Assembly: GCA_025965435.1 (NCBI GenBank)
Contig: JAOPWZ010000085.1
Location: 1 to 36,963 of the forward strand
Direction: 5' to 3'
Length of the DNA: 36,963 nucleotides
From: Aeromicrobium sp.
GTDB lineage: Bacteria; Actinomycetota; Actinomycetes; Propionibacteriales; Nocardioidaceae
The notes under the pieces are model-generated. The model was not told the origin of the DNA and ran no database searches. It saw only the letters and a program-made list of their open reading frames with translations. The position numbers were made by a program, and so were the translations under genes. Positions 8,372 to 18,330 of the stretch are shown here, piece after piece. Positions within the stretch are counted from its first letter, which is position 1; every line of letters starts with the position of its first letter.

Positions 8372-9033
8372 GCGTCTCCCCGCTCGACGGCCGGGCTGTG
8401 GTCGGACACGACGCCGCGGGCCGCGGCTTCGCTGACCGACTCGCCGAGCCAGGCGGTGACCTCCCAGCCGTGCGCGCTCGACCCCTCCACCACGACGATG
8501 CCGGTGTTGACGACGTAGTGCGTGCTCACGAACTCGAGGTCGACGTTGCTCGTGCGCGCGGCGCACCACGCGCGGATCATCGCGCCGTGGCTCACCAGCG
8601 CCACGCTGGCGACCCCCAGGGCCTCGGCCTCGGCGACGACCTCGTCGAAGCGGGCGATGACTTCCTCGCCCGTCTCGCCCCCCGGCATGCGGACGTCGAG
8701 ATGGCCGGCGCACCACGTCATGAGGGTCGAGACGTATTGGTGCACCGAGGCCTCGTCGGTGTTGCCCTCGACGTCCCCGGCCGCGATCTCGCGCAGGCCC
8801 GCCCGCACGATCGGCTCCAGGCCGCGCGCGGCGACCAGGGGCGCGGCCGTCAGGTGCGTGCGGATCATCGTTGACACGAACAGCGCGTCGATCGTGTCGC
8901 CCGACAGTGCCTCGACGAGCTCCTCGGCCTGCTGCTGGCCCAGGTCGGTGAGGCCAGGTCCCGGAACGGTCGACTCGAGGATGCCGGCGACGTTGGCAGG
9001 GGTCTGTCCGTGGCGGATCAGGATCAGGCGCAT
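8368..9033 (-). CDS. Histidine phosphatase family protein
   Basis: A 221-aa phosphoglycerate-mutase-like phosphatase. The catalytic RHG is at residues 7-9 (LILIRHGQT), followed by the helix [23 protein letters not shown] with the phosphate-binding Arg. Acidic [10 protein letters not shown] and the second catalytic His in [13 protein letters not shown] (about 150) complete the active site. Size fits broad-specificity phosphatases of branch 1 rather than true mutases, so a small phosphomonoester substrate is likely. The start at 9033 is only 29 nt from glpK, divergent, with TAGGGT six bases before the ATG (leaderless). Its stop overlaps the start of the S-x-x repeat gene. Confidence 0.92.
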   Translation of the reverse strand: MRLILIRHGQTPANVAGILESTVPGPGLTDLGQQQAEELVEALSGDTIDALFVSTMIRTHLTAAPLVAARGLEPIVRAGLREIAAGDVEGNTDEASVHQYVSTLMTWCAGHLDVRMPGGETGEEVIARFDEVVAEAEALGVASVALVSHGAMIRAWCAARTSNVDLEFVSTHYVVNTGIVVVEGSSAHGWEVTAWLGESVSEAAARGVVSDHSPAVERGDA

Positions 9034-9062
9034 GGGTCGACCCTACGGATAGGGTCGGCGGC
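9034..9062. promoter_or_regulatory. Palindromic bidirectional leaderless promoter
   Basis: The 29-nt gap between the phosphatase gene and glpK holds CGACCCTA (9038-9045), CGGA, TAGGGTCG (9050-9057), a perfect 8-bp inverted repeat. Read rightward, TAGGGT ends 7 nt before glpK ATG. Read leftward, TAGGGT ends 6 nt before the phosphatase ATG. Each arm is therefore a -10 element for one of the two genes. Confidence 0.65.
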
Positions 9063-10574
9063 ATGGCGAAGTATGTCGGCGCGATCGACCAGGGCACGAC
9101 GAGCACGCGGTTCATGATCTTCGACCACGACGGTCACGAGGTCGCCCGGCACCAGCTCGAGCACGAGCAGATCATGCCGCAGGCCGGCTGGGTCGAGCAC
9201 GATCCGCACGAGATCTGGGAGGCGACCCAGGACGTCGTCGAGGGCGCGCTGGGTCGAGCAGGCATCACCGCCGACGACCTGGCCGCGATCGGCGTCACGA
9301 ACCAGCGTGAGACGACCGTCGTGTGGGACCGGCGGACGGGCGAGCCGTACTACAACGCGATCGTCTGGCAGGACACCCGCACCGATGCGATCGCCGCCGC
9401 CCTCGAGCGGGGCGATGCCGGCACGCTGATCCGTGAACGCGCCGGCCTGCCGCCCGCGCCGTACTTCGCAGGCGGCAAGATCCAGTGGATCCTCGAGAAC
9501 GTCGACGGGGTCCGGGCCGATGCCGACGCGGGCCACGCGATCTTCGGGACGATCGACTCCTGGCTCATCTGGTGGCTGACCGGCGGACCCGACGGCGGGA
9601 TGCACATGACCGACGTGACGAACGCCAGTCGCACGATGCTGATGGACCTGGAGACGCTGGCCTGGGACGACGAGCTCCTCGCGATCTTCGACGTCCCGCG
9701 GTCGATGCTGCCGCAGATCCGGTCGTCGTCGGAGGTCTACGGCCCCACCAGCGCCGACGGTCCGTTCGGCGGCGAGGTCGCCATCGCCGGCGATCTCGGT
9801 GACCAGCACGCAGCCCTCGTCGGGCAGGTCTGCTTCGAGCCGGGGGAGCTCAAGAACACCTACGGCACCGGCAACTTCCTGGTGCTCAACACCGGCACCG
9901 AGATCGTGCGGTCGACCAACGGCCTGGTCACGACGCTGGCCTACCGCTTCGGCGACGCGCCGCCGGTGTACGCCCTGGAGGGCTCGATCGCCGTCACCGG
10001 CTCGGCGATCCAGTGGCTGCGCGATCAGCTCGGCGTCATCAAGGCCGCCGCCGAGACCGAGGGGCTGGCGGCGAGCGTCGACGACAACGGCGGCGTGTGC
10101 TTCGTCCCGGCGTTCTCGGGCCTGTTCGCGCCGTACTGGCGCTCGGACGCCCGCGGCGTCATCGTCGGGCTCTCCCGCTACAACACCGTCGCTCACATCG
10201 CACGGGCCGCGCTCGAGGCGATCTGCTACCAGAGCAAGGACGTCGTCGACGCCATGGTGGCCGATGCCGGCCTCGACCTGCAGATCCTGCGCGTCGACGG
10301 CGGCGTCACCGCGAACGAGCTGTGCATGCAGATCCAGGCCGACGTCCTGGGCGTCCCTGTCAGCCGGCCGGTCGTGGCCGAGACGACGGCACTCGGCGCG
10401 GCCTACGCCGCGGGGCTCGCGGTCGGGTACTGGGCCGGCACGGACGAGCTGGTCGCCAACTGGAACGAGTCGAAGCAGTGGGAGCCCGCCTGGACGCCGG
10501 CGCAGCGCGACGCGGGCCACGCCCAGTGGAAGAAGGCCGTCGAGCGGACCTTCGGCTGGGTAGACGTCGACTGA
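9063..10574 (+). CDS. glpK: Glycerol kinase
   Basis: A 503-aa FGGY-family kinase that phosphorylates glycerol to sn-glycerol 3-phosphate in the cytoplasm; family length is about 500. Seen: the phosphate-1 motif [16 protein letters not shown] (10-25), [19 protein letters not shown] (near 79-97), [37 protein letters not shown] for ATP, and [16 protein letters not shown]. Arg and Asp residues for glycerol binding ([14 protein letters not shown]) are present. The start at 9063 has no Shine-Dalgarno sequence; TAGGGT seven bases upstream points to a leaderless mRNA. glpD follows after a repeat-filled spacer of 277 bp, so the two form one pathway but perhaps not one operon. No glpF is in the window. 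Confidence 0.97.
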   Translation: MAKYVGAIDQGTTSTRFMIFDHDGHEVARHQLEHEQIMPQAGWVEHDPHEIWEATQDVVEGALGRAGITADDLAAIGVTNQRETTVVWDRRTGEPYYNAIVWQDTRTDAIAAALERGDAGTLIRERAGLPPAPYFAGGKIQWILENVDGVRADADAGHAIFGTIDSWLIWWLTGGPDGGMHMTDVTNASRTMLMDLETLAWDDELLAIFDVPRSMLPQIRSSSEVYGPTSADGPFGGEVAIAGDLGDQHAALVGQVCFEPGELKNTYGTGNFLVLNTGTEIVRSTNGLVTTLAYRFGDAPPVYALEGSIAVTGSAIQWLRDQLGVIKAAAETEGLAASVDDNGGVCFVPAFSGLFAPYWRSDARGVIVGLSRYNTVAHIARAALEAICYQSKDVVDAMVADAGLDLQILRVDGGVTANELCMQIQADVLGVPVSRPVVAETTALGAAYAAGLAVGYWAGTDELVANWNESKQWEPAWTPAQRDAGHAQWKKAVERTFGWVDVD

Positions 10575-10610
10575 GCGAGGCCCGAGCGCGCGCAGCGCGC
10601 GACCGGTCGA

Positions 10611-10656
10611 GCTGGTCGAGGTGCGAAGGCCGCTCAGCGGCCGGAGCCTCGAGACC
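10611..10656. repeat. REP-like palindromic element, copy A
   Basis: GGTCGAGGTGCGAAGGCCG and an imperfect inverse (CGGCCGGAGCCTCGAGACC) flank a GC-rich centre. It is related to copies B and C below, in inverted orientation. Similar elements are frequent between genes in Nocardioidaceae, by recollection. Confidence 0.6.
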
Positions 10657-10685
10657 TCCAGGCGCGACCTCGGAACCTGACCCAG

Positions 10686-10732
10686 CAGGTTTCGAGGCTT
10701 CGGCCGCGGGCGGCCTGCGCACCTCAACTTGC
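10686..10732. repeat. REP-like element, copy B
   Basis: A 47-nt unit from CAGGTTTCGAGGCTTCGG to GCGCACCTCAACTTGC. It is repeated almost exactly at 10756-10802 (one difference: CAACTTGC versus CAACCTGC). The unit is itself an imperfect palindrome around GGCCGCGGGCGGCC. Confidence 0.8.
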
Positions 10733-10755
10733 GGGGACGGCGGGACGTGACCCTG

Positions 10756-10802
10756 CAGGTTTCGAGGCTTCGGCCGCGGGCGGCCTGCGCACCTCAACCT
10801 GC
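10756..10802. repeat. REP-like element, copy C
   Basis: Direct repeat of copy B with a start-to-start distance of 70 nt. Together with copy A it fills most of the glpK-glpD spacer. I see no gene in 10575-10851. Confidence 0.8.
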
Positions 10803-10851
10803 AGCGGCCCGGCCGTTAGCCCTGCTAGCACCGTACTGATTGACTGGGCAC

Positions 10852-12600
10852 ATGCGTCCCGTCGCCCTGTCGCCCCAGAATCGTCAAGCCGCATTGGACG
10901 CGATGGCGACGACCCCGTTGGACATCCTGGTGATCGGCGGTGGTGTCGTGGGTGGCGGAGCGGCTCTGGACGCCGCCACCCGCGGGCTGACGGTGGGACT
11001 GGTCGAGGCGCGCGACTTCGCGTCCGGCACCTCGAGCCGGTCGAGCAAGCTGATGCACGGCGGGCTGCGCTACCTCGAGATGCTCGACTTCCGCCTGGTC
11101 GCCGAGGCGCTGAAGGAGCGGGGGCTGCACCTGCAGAAGCTCGCCCCGCACCTCGTCCGCGAGGTCGGCTTCCTCTATCCGCTGACCCATCGCGTGTGGG
11201 AGCGGGCGTACGCCGGCAGCGGCGTCGCCCTGTACGACGCGCTGAGCCGGGCGTCCGGCTACGGGCAGGGCGTGCCGCTGCACCGACACCTGACCCGGCG
11301 CGGCGCCCGGCGCCTCATGCCGGCGCTCAAGAAGGACGCCCTGGTCGGCGCTCTGCACTACTACGACGGCCAGGTCGACGACGCCCGGCACACGATGTTC
11401 CTCTCGCGCACCGCCGCCGCCTACGGCGCACACGTCGCCAGCCGCACCCGGGTCATCGGCCTGCTGCGCGAGGGCGACCGGGTCGTCGGTGCCCGGGTCA
11501 AGGACCTGGAGTCGGACCGGGAGTTCGACATCCGGGCGAAGCAGGTCGTCAACGCCAGCGGCGTATGGACCGACGAGACCCAGGCCTTCGCGGGGGAGCG
11601 GGGCCAGTTCCACGTCCGCGCCAGCAAGGGTGTGCACCTCGTGGTGCCGCGCGACCGCATCCGCGGCGACTCGGGCCTGATCCTGCGCACGGAGAAGTCG
11701 GTGCTCTTCGTCATCCCGTGGGGACGTCACTGGATCATCGGCACGACCGACACCGACTGGTCGCTGTCCAAGGACCACCCGGCGGCGAGCCAGAGCGACA
11801 TCGACTACCTGCTCGACCACGTCAACGCCGTCCTGACCGAGCCCCTCACCCGTGACGACGTCGAGGGCGTCTACGCCGGTCTGCGTCCGCTCCTGGCCGG
11901 CGAGGACGCGGCCACCAGCAAGCTGTCGCGCGAGCACGCCGTCGGCACGGGCGTCAAGGGCCTGGTCGTCATCGCCGGCGGCAAGTACACGACGTACCGC
12001 GTGATGGCCAAGGACGCCGTCGACGCCGCGGTGCACGGACTGTCGACTCAGCTGGACCGGCATGCGCCGCAGTCCGTCACCGAGAACGTCCCGCTGCTGG
12101 GTGCCGACGGCTACGAGGCGCTGTGGAACCAGCGGCACATGATCGCTGCGTCGCACGGCCTGGGCACCGGTCGTGTCGAGCACCTCCTGCACCGCTACGG
12201 CTCGCTGATCACCGAGGTGCTCGACCTGATCCAGGAGCGACCCGACCTGGCCAGGGCGCTCACGGGCGCCGACGACTACCTGCGCGCCGAGATCGTCTAC
12301 GCGGCGTCGCACGAGGGAGCCCGCCACCTCGACGACGCCATCGCCCGGCGCACGCACATCTCGATCGAGACCTTCGACCGTGGCGTCGACGTCGCCGCCG
12401 AGGTCGCCGAGCTCATGGCCGGCGTCCTGGGCTGGACCAGCGAGCAGCGCGACAACGAGGTCGAGCACTACCTGTTGCGGGTCAAGGCCGAGCGCGACAG
12501 CCAGACGATGCCCGACGACGAGACGGCCGACGCGGCCCGCATGGGCGCCGAGGACGTCGTGCCGGTCTCGACCCGCCCGTCGCGAGAGGACGCGTCGTGA
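10852..12600 (+). CDS. glpD: Glycerol-3-phosphate dehydrogenase (FAD-dependent)
   Basis: A 582-aa membrane-associated flavoenzyme that oxidises glycerol 3-phosphate to dihydroxyacetone phosphate and passes electrons to the quinone pool. Seen: the FAD motif DILVIGGGVVGGGAALDAATRG (residues 24-45), the family signature SGTSSRSSKLMHGGLRYLE, and IIGTTDTDW and GLRPLL, with GGKYTTYRVMAKDAV near 380. The C-terminal DAO_C domain runs to about 540, followed by a polar tail. I choose ATG 10852; an in-frame TTG at 10840 would add four residues. Neither has a good ribosome site. The stop overlaps the next start as GTGA. Partner of glpK immediately upstream. Confidence 0.96.
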   Translation: MRPVALSPQNRQAALDAMATTPLDILVIGGGVVGGGAALDAATRGLTVGLVEARDFASGTSSRSSKLMHGGLRYLEMLDFRLVAEALKERGLHLQKLAPHLVREVGFLYPLTHRVWERAYAGSGVALYDALSRASGYGQGVPLHRHLTRRGARRLMPALKKDALVGALHYYDGQVDDARHTMFLSRTAAAYGAHVASRTRVIGLLREGDRVVGARVKDLESDREFDIRAKQVVNASGVWTDETQAFAGERGQFHVRASKGVHLVVPRDRIRGDSGLILRTEKSVLFVIPWGRHWIIGTTDTDWSLSKDHPAASQSDIDYLLDHVNAVLTEPLTRDDVEGVYAGLRPLLAGEDAATSKLSREHAVGTGVKGLVVIAGGKYTTYRVMAKDAVDAAVHGLSTQLDRHAPQSVTENVPLLGADGYEALWNQRHMIAASHGLGTGRVEHLLHRYGSLITEVLDLIQERPDLARALTGADDYLRAEIVYAASHEGARHLDDAIARRTHISIETFDRGVDVAAEVAELMAGVLGWTSEQRDNEVEHYLLRVKAERDSQTMPDDETADAARMGAEDVVPVSTRPSREDAS

Positions 12601-13355
12601 GCCGCCAGGAGCAGGAGTTCGTCGCCGACTACGACGTCCGCTCGCCGGCATCGCGCACGTTGCTCACGGTCCTCGGGACCATCCTGACCGTCGCGATCAT
12701 CGCCGGCCTGGTCCTCGGGGCATCGATCCTGAAGCGCGACACGACGGTCTCGACGAGCGACATCGAGCTGGCCGGCTCGTCGCGGATCCTGATCGACGCG
12801 GGCGCGTCCGACCTGCGGATCGTGCAGGGCGCCCCCGGCGTCGTGCGCGTCACGGCGCGCATCACCAGCGGGCTCCGCAAGACCGACTTCCAGATCGGCC
12901 GCCGGGGTGACGAGATCAAGATCCTGGCGGACTGCCAGTCATGGCTCAACCCGGGCTGCGGCGTCGACACGACGCTCGAGCTGCCCGAGGGGTTCCCGGT
13001 CCAGATCAGGACCACGACGGGCGATGTCGTGGTGCGCGACGTCACCGAGGGCGTGCTGACGGTCGTGACGGCGAGCGGCGACGTCACCGGGTCGGGCCTG
13101 GATGTGGACGAGCTCTCGGCCGAGACCAGGTCCGGCGACATCTCGGCCTCCTTCGCGACGCAGCCGTTCGGCTTCAAGGCGATCTCCCGCAGCGGCGACA
13201 TCTCGGCGCGGATGGCCGCCGGCAAGCGGAAGTACGCCGTCACTGCCACAACGAAGTCCGGCGACGTGTCCTCGGACGTCACGTCCGAGGACGGCGGGTC
13301 CGGGTTCATCCTGGCCACGACGCGCAGCGGGGACATCTCGATCAAGCGTCCGTAG
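12597..13355 (+). CDS. DUF4097 family beta-repeat protein, membrane-anchored
   Basis: A 252-aa protein with an N-terminal membrane anchor (about 21-43, TLLTVLGTILTVAIIAGLVLG) and an extracytoplasmic right-handed beta repeat of the DUF4097 (putative adhesin) family. The repeat is visible as regularly spaced TTGDV, ASGDV, RSGDI, RSGDI, KSGDV and RSGDI turns from about residue 140 to the C-terminus. One Cys pair (DCQSWLNPGCG) could form a disulfide. GTG 12597 overlaps the glpD stop as GTGA, so translation is coupled. DUF4097 proteins often sit in membrane-stress or PspC-type settings; here the partner is glpD. Function unknown. Confidence 0.85.
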   Translation: MSRQEQEFVADYDVRSPASRTLLTVLGTILTVAIIAGLVLGASILKRDTTVSTSDIELAGSSRILIDAGASDLRIVQGAPGVVRVTARITSGLRKTDFQIGRRGDEIKILADCQSWLNPGCGVDTTLELPEGFPVQIRTTTGDVVVRDVTEGVLTVVTASGDVTGSGLDVDELSAETRSGDISASFATQPFGFKAISRSGDISARMAAGKRKYAVTATTKSGDVSSDVTSEDGGSGFILATTRSGDISIKRP

Positions 13356-13391
13356 GGGCGTCCGGAAGACCGGTCGACCCGCCCGACCTAA

Positions 13392-13422
13392 ACTTGATCG
13401 ATTCAAGTATTTGCCGTAGGGT
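13392..13422 (+). promoter_or_regulatory. furA promoter and Fur-type operator
   Basis: Perfect inverted repeat ACTTGA-TCGAT-TCAAGT (13392-13408) lies about 8 nt upstream of TAGGGT (13417-13422), which is six bases before GTG 13429. The palindrome covers the -35 region, as expected for FurA/CatR autorepression. The transcript is probably leaderless, with furA and katG on one message. Confidence 0.7.
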
Positions 13423-13428
13423 CGAGTC

Positions 13429-16171
<2,743 letters not shown>

Positions 16172-16187
16172 TCACAGGCCAGAAGTG

Positions 16188-16226
16188 AAAGGCCCAGCCC
16201 CGACGAGAGTCGGGGCCGGGCCTTTT
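16188..16226 (+). terminator. katG: katG terminator
   Basis: A 17-bp stem with one mismatch (16188-16204 with 16209-16225), GAGA loop, ending in TTTT. It can also work from the other strand and lies six bases from the tRNA-His 3'-end repeat at 16232. Confidence 0.9.
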
Positions 16227-16231
16227 CATGT

Positions 16232-16254
16232 GGGGTGAGTGACGGGACTTGAAC
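16232..16254. repeat. Duplicated tRNA-His 3' end (candidate att site)
   Basis: Twenty-three bases identical to 17428-17450, i.e. the T-arm half and acceptor 3' strand of tRNA-His plus its immediate flank. Nothing else of a tRNA is present here; identity stops abruptly at 16255. This is what an element integrated in the tRNA 3' end leaves at its far edge. Confidence 0.75.
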
Positions 16255-16529
16255 GTGTTACACCCGAGCGTGTGGCGCTACAGATACCGTCATTTCAATG
16301 TCGATTGCGAGCAAAGAGTTCGGTTTGGGCTGGTCGAGACGGTCCGATGTTTGACCCCGTCAACATGTGTCCGGCCGGACTGGCGCGTGTGCGGGACTCG
16401 AATTCCTGCGGGGGGATTCCGCAAATGCGCGCACTCGCACGCATCTGCACACACGCCCAGATAGGTGGAATGAGGCGCAAAGCGGCGGATCGGTGTACGT
16501 GTGCACAGGTCGAGAACTATCGTCACCGT
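16255..16529. other. Gene-free left part of the tRNA-His-bounded segment
   Basis: No supported gene. The DNA is visibly less GC-rich than its surroundings. Short open frames cross it, but none has a ribosome site or recognisable sequence. It contains a T-loop-like ACTCGAATTCC at 16395-16405 that does not fold into a tRNA. The promoter of the secreted-protein gene is at its right end. Confidence 0.5.
16518..16523 (+). promoter_or_regulatory. Leaderless -10 of the secreted-protein gene
   Basis: TATCGT, six bases before ATG 16530. This fixes the start and excludes the longer open frame from 16239. Confidence 0.55.
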
Positions 16530-17267
16530 ATGCATCTTCGATCTCTTCGCGTCGGCTCCGCTCTGGCTTTGGCGGCTCTGATGACCACCACCGGACTGGC
16601 CACCTCCACGGCTGAAGCTGACACAGGTGGGATCACGTTCGCCATCACCAGCCTGCAGGCGAACGACTACACCATTCGATCCGGCGGATGCCACTACATC
16701 CCTGTGGTGGCAACCCACAACGCACCCCCTGCTGTGGACGACATCGACGTCGAGGCCGAGGTATGGAATGGAAGCAAGTATGTGAGCTCAGTCTCCCTCA
16801 GCGAGGCAGGGCCAGGCCGCCTGGAGGGCAGCTACCAGTACTGCGGCTACGAGGGGCGCGGAAAGTTCCGCCTAGGCCCGGCCGAGGTCAGTTGGTACAC
16901 GTGGGGGTCGGACGACTTCAGGACCGGCAGGTTCGAGTCCAACATCACCACGACCTTCTCGGTGAAGCAGGCCTCGCGCCTGTCGGGTTTCAAGGTCACG
17001 AAGAAGGGCAAGGTCCGGACCTTCTCGGTGAAGGGGACGTTCTACTACGCCGACGGATCGAGGTGGGCATCGTTCCCGAAGGGAGAGAAGGTCACCCTTG
17101 AGCGTCGGTCGACCGGCGGTTCTTGGAAGAAGGTCAAGACGATGAAGGTCGGCAAGCATGGGAAGGCGACGGCGAAGGTCACGACGTCGAGGGCGGCACA
17201 GTATCGAGTCCGTGACAGCGCGACCGCGAACTCTTGGGGCGCGACGTCTGCGGTCAAGCGCAAGTAG
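16530..17267 (+). CDS. Secreted protein of unknown function
   Basis: A 245-aa exported protein. The first 30 residues are a Sec signal peptide (MHLRSLRVGSALALAALM, then small residues to TAEA). The mature part has two sections: 31-145 with two cysteines (GGCHYIPV and YQYCGYEG) and many Tyr/Trp, and a basic C-terminal beta domain (about 150-245) of the Ig-like kind found in actinobacterial surface proteins (SGFKVTKKGKVRTFSVKG, then VTLERRSTGGSWKKVKTMK, then GKATAKVTTSRAAQYRV). No catalytic motif is seen. Codon use is less GC-biased than in neighbouring genes. It is the only gene in a segment bounded by 23-bp repeats of the tRNA-His end, which suggests acquisition by transfer. Confidence 0.82.
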   Translation: MHLRSLRVGSALALAALMTTTGLATSTAEADTGGITFAITSLQANDYTIRSGGCHYIPVVATHNAPPAVDDIDVEAEVWNGSKYVSSVSLSEAGPGRLEGSYQYCGYEGRGKFRLGPAEVSWYTWGSDDFRTGRFESNITTTFSVKQASRLSGFKVTKKGKVRTFSVKGTFYYADGSRWASFPKGEKVTLERRSTGGSWKKVKTMKVGKHGKATAKVTTSRAAQYRVRDSATANSWGATSAVKRK

Positions 17268-17389
17268 GCCAGGACGCGGAGCAGCGCGCAGTGACACCGG
17301 TGTGAGTGGTGGCGCGTCTTTGGGGGCATGGTTGCCACCGGCTGACTGTAGATGGGCCCCGTTGACGTGGTGTTGACGCCGAAAAGACG

Positions 17390-17422
17390 AATGGCCCGGA
17401 TTCCTTGGGATTCCGGGCCATT
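17390..17422 (-). terminator. tRNA-His terminator
   Basis: A 15-bp stem with one mismatch (17390-17404 with 17408-17422). On the minus strand it is followed by CGTCTTTTCGG. It lies 7 nt past the tRNA-His 3' end; it may also end the secreted-protein transcript from the plus strand. Confidence 0.8.
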
Positions 17423-17427
17423 CTATC

Positions 17428-17450
17428 GGGGTGAGTGACGGGACTTGAAC
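17428..17450. repeat. tRNA-His 3' end, intact partner of the 16232 repeat
   Basis: Second copy of the 23-base repeat, here as part of the complete tRNA-His gene. The distance between repeat starts is 1196 bp. Confidence 0.75.
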
Positions 17451-17503
17451 CCGCGACCACCGGCACCACAAGCCGGTGCTCTACCAGCTGAGCTACACCC
17501 ACC
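17430..17503 (-). tRNA. tRNA-His (anticodon GUG)
   Basis: Complete cloverleaf on the minus strand, 74 nt counting G-1. Acceptor GTGGGTG pairs with CACTCAC (one G-U), and the extra 5' G-1 faces discriminator C73, the histidine identity pair. The anticodon stem-loop is CCGGC-TTGTGGT-GCCGG. CCA is not encoded. Its 3' end is duplicated at 16232-16254. Confidence 0.97.
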
Positions 17504-17598
17504 ACGCGTGTCGGGCATGCGCCACACACGGCGAGAAAGAGTCTAACGCAGGCCTTCAGGTGCTCGAGACCGGCCCGGCCTCGAGCCGGCTCGGAGGG

Positions 17599-18210
17599 TC
17601 AGGAAGCGCCGGTGACCGAGCCGGACACCTCGGCGGCGATGGCCTTCGCGGTGTCGGAGTCGATGCCGGGATCGGCGGTGAAGACGGCGCGACGGTAGTA
17701 GCGCAGCTCCTCGATGGACTCCTGGATGTCGACGAGCGCTCGGTGCTGCCCGCCCTTGGCCGGGGCCGCGAAGTAGGCCCGGGGGAACCACTGGCGGGAC
17801 AGCTCCTTGATCGACGAGACGTCGATGACCCGGTAGTGCAGCCAGCCCTCGAGCTCGACCATGTCGCGGGCGAGGAAGGCGCGGTCGGTGCCGATCGTGT
17901 TGCCGGCCATGGGGGCCTTGCCGGGCTCCTTGACGAACTCGCGGACGTACGTCAGCACCTGCTCCTCGGCTTCGCGCAGGCTCAGCCCCGCGTCGAGCTC
18001 GGTGATGAGCCCCGAGGTCTCGTGCATCTGCGTCACGAAGTCGTTCATCTGCTCGAGCGCGGCCTGGGGCGGCTTGATCACGAGGTCGATGCCATCGCCC
18101 AGGACGTTGAGGTCGTAGTCGGTGACCAGGGCCGCCACCTCGATCAACGCATCTGCCTCCAGGGAGAGCCCGGTCATCTCGCAGTCGATCCACACCAGCT
18201 TGTCATTCAT
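17599..18210 (-). CDS. orn: Oligoribonuclease
   Basis: A 203-aa DEDDh 3'-5' exonuclease that degrades 2-5 nt RNA (and pGpG) to mononucleotides, an essential last step of RNA decay in many bacteria. Exonuclease motifs are visible: WIDCEMTGL (Exo I, Asp9 and Glu11), NTIGTDRAFLARDM (Exo II) and HRALVDIQESIEEL (Exo III with the active His). Length is near the E. coli enzyme (181 aa) with a short C-terminal extension. ATG 18210 has TAGTGT seven bases upstream, so the message is probably leaderless; an open frame further upstream is not supported. Divergent from the DsbA-like gene. Confidence 0.96.
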   Translation of the reverse strand: MNDKLVWIDCEMTGLSLEADALIEVAALVTDYDLNVLGDGIDLVIKPPQAALEQMNDFVTQMHETSGLITELDAGLSLREAEEQVLTYVREFVKEPGKAPMAGNTIGTDRAFLARDMVELEGWLHYRVIDVSSIKELSRQWFPRAYFAAPAKGGQHRALVDIQESIEELRYYRRAVFTADPGIDSDTAKAIAAEVSGSVTGAS

Positions 18211-18217
18211 TTCTCGC

Positions 18218-18223
18218 ACACTA
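18218..18223 (-). promoter_or_regulatory. orn: Leaderless -10 of orn
   Basis: TAGTGT on the minus strand, 7 nt before ATG 18210. Confidence 0.55.
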
Positions 18224-18330
18224 GTGCAGCCCGAGGACGCTGTGATCGGGCCGGTACGCTCACCTGGAACCTTCGACGAAGGTGTCGCGTTGGTCCAGAT
18301 GGTGACCACCCCGAACCAGGAGACATTTCA

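Noticed and set aside
9024-10727. A 567-codon minus-strand frame opposite glpK
   Set aside because: Same kind of shadow; it also runs through the phosphatase start and the REP elements.
16389-16411. T-loop-like sequence suggesting a second tRNA remnant
   Set aside because: GACTCGAATTCC resembles a reversed T-arm, but the stem does not pair and no acceptor or anticodon arm is present.
16249-16464. Short open frame in the left part of the tRNA-His segment
   Set aside because: No ribosome site, no leaderless -10, odd composition (many Cys/Arg/Trp), overlapped by other frames.
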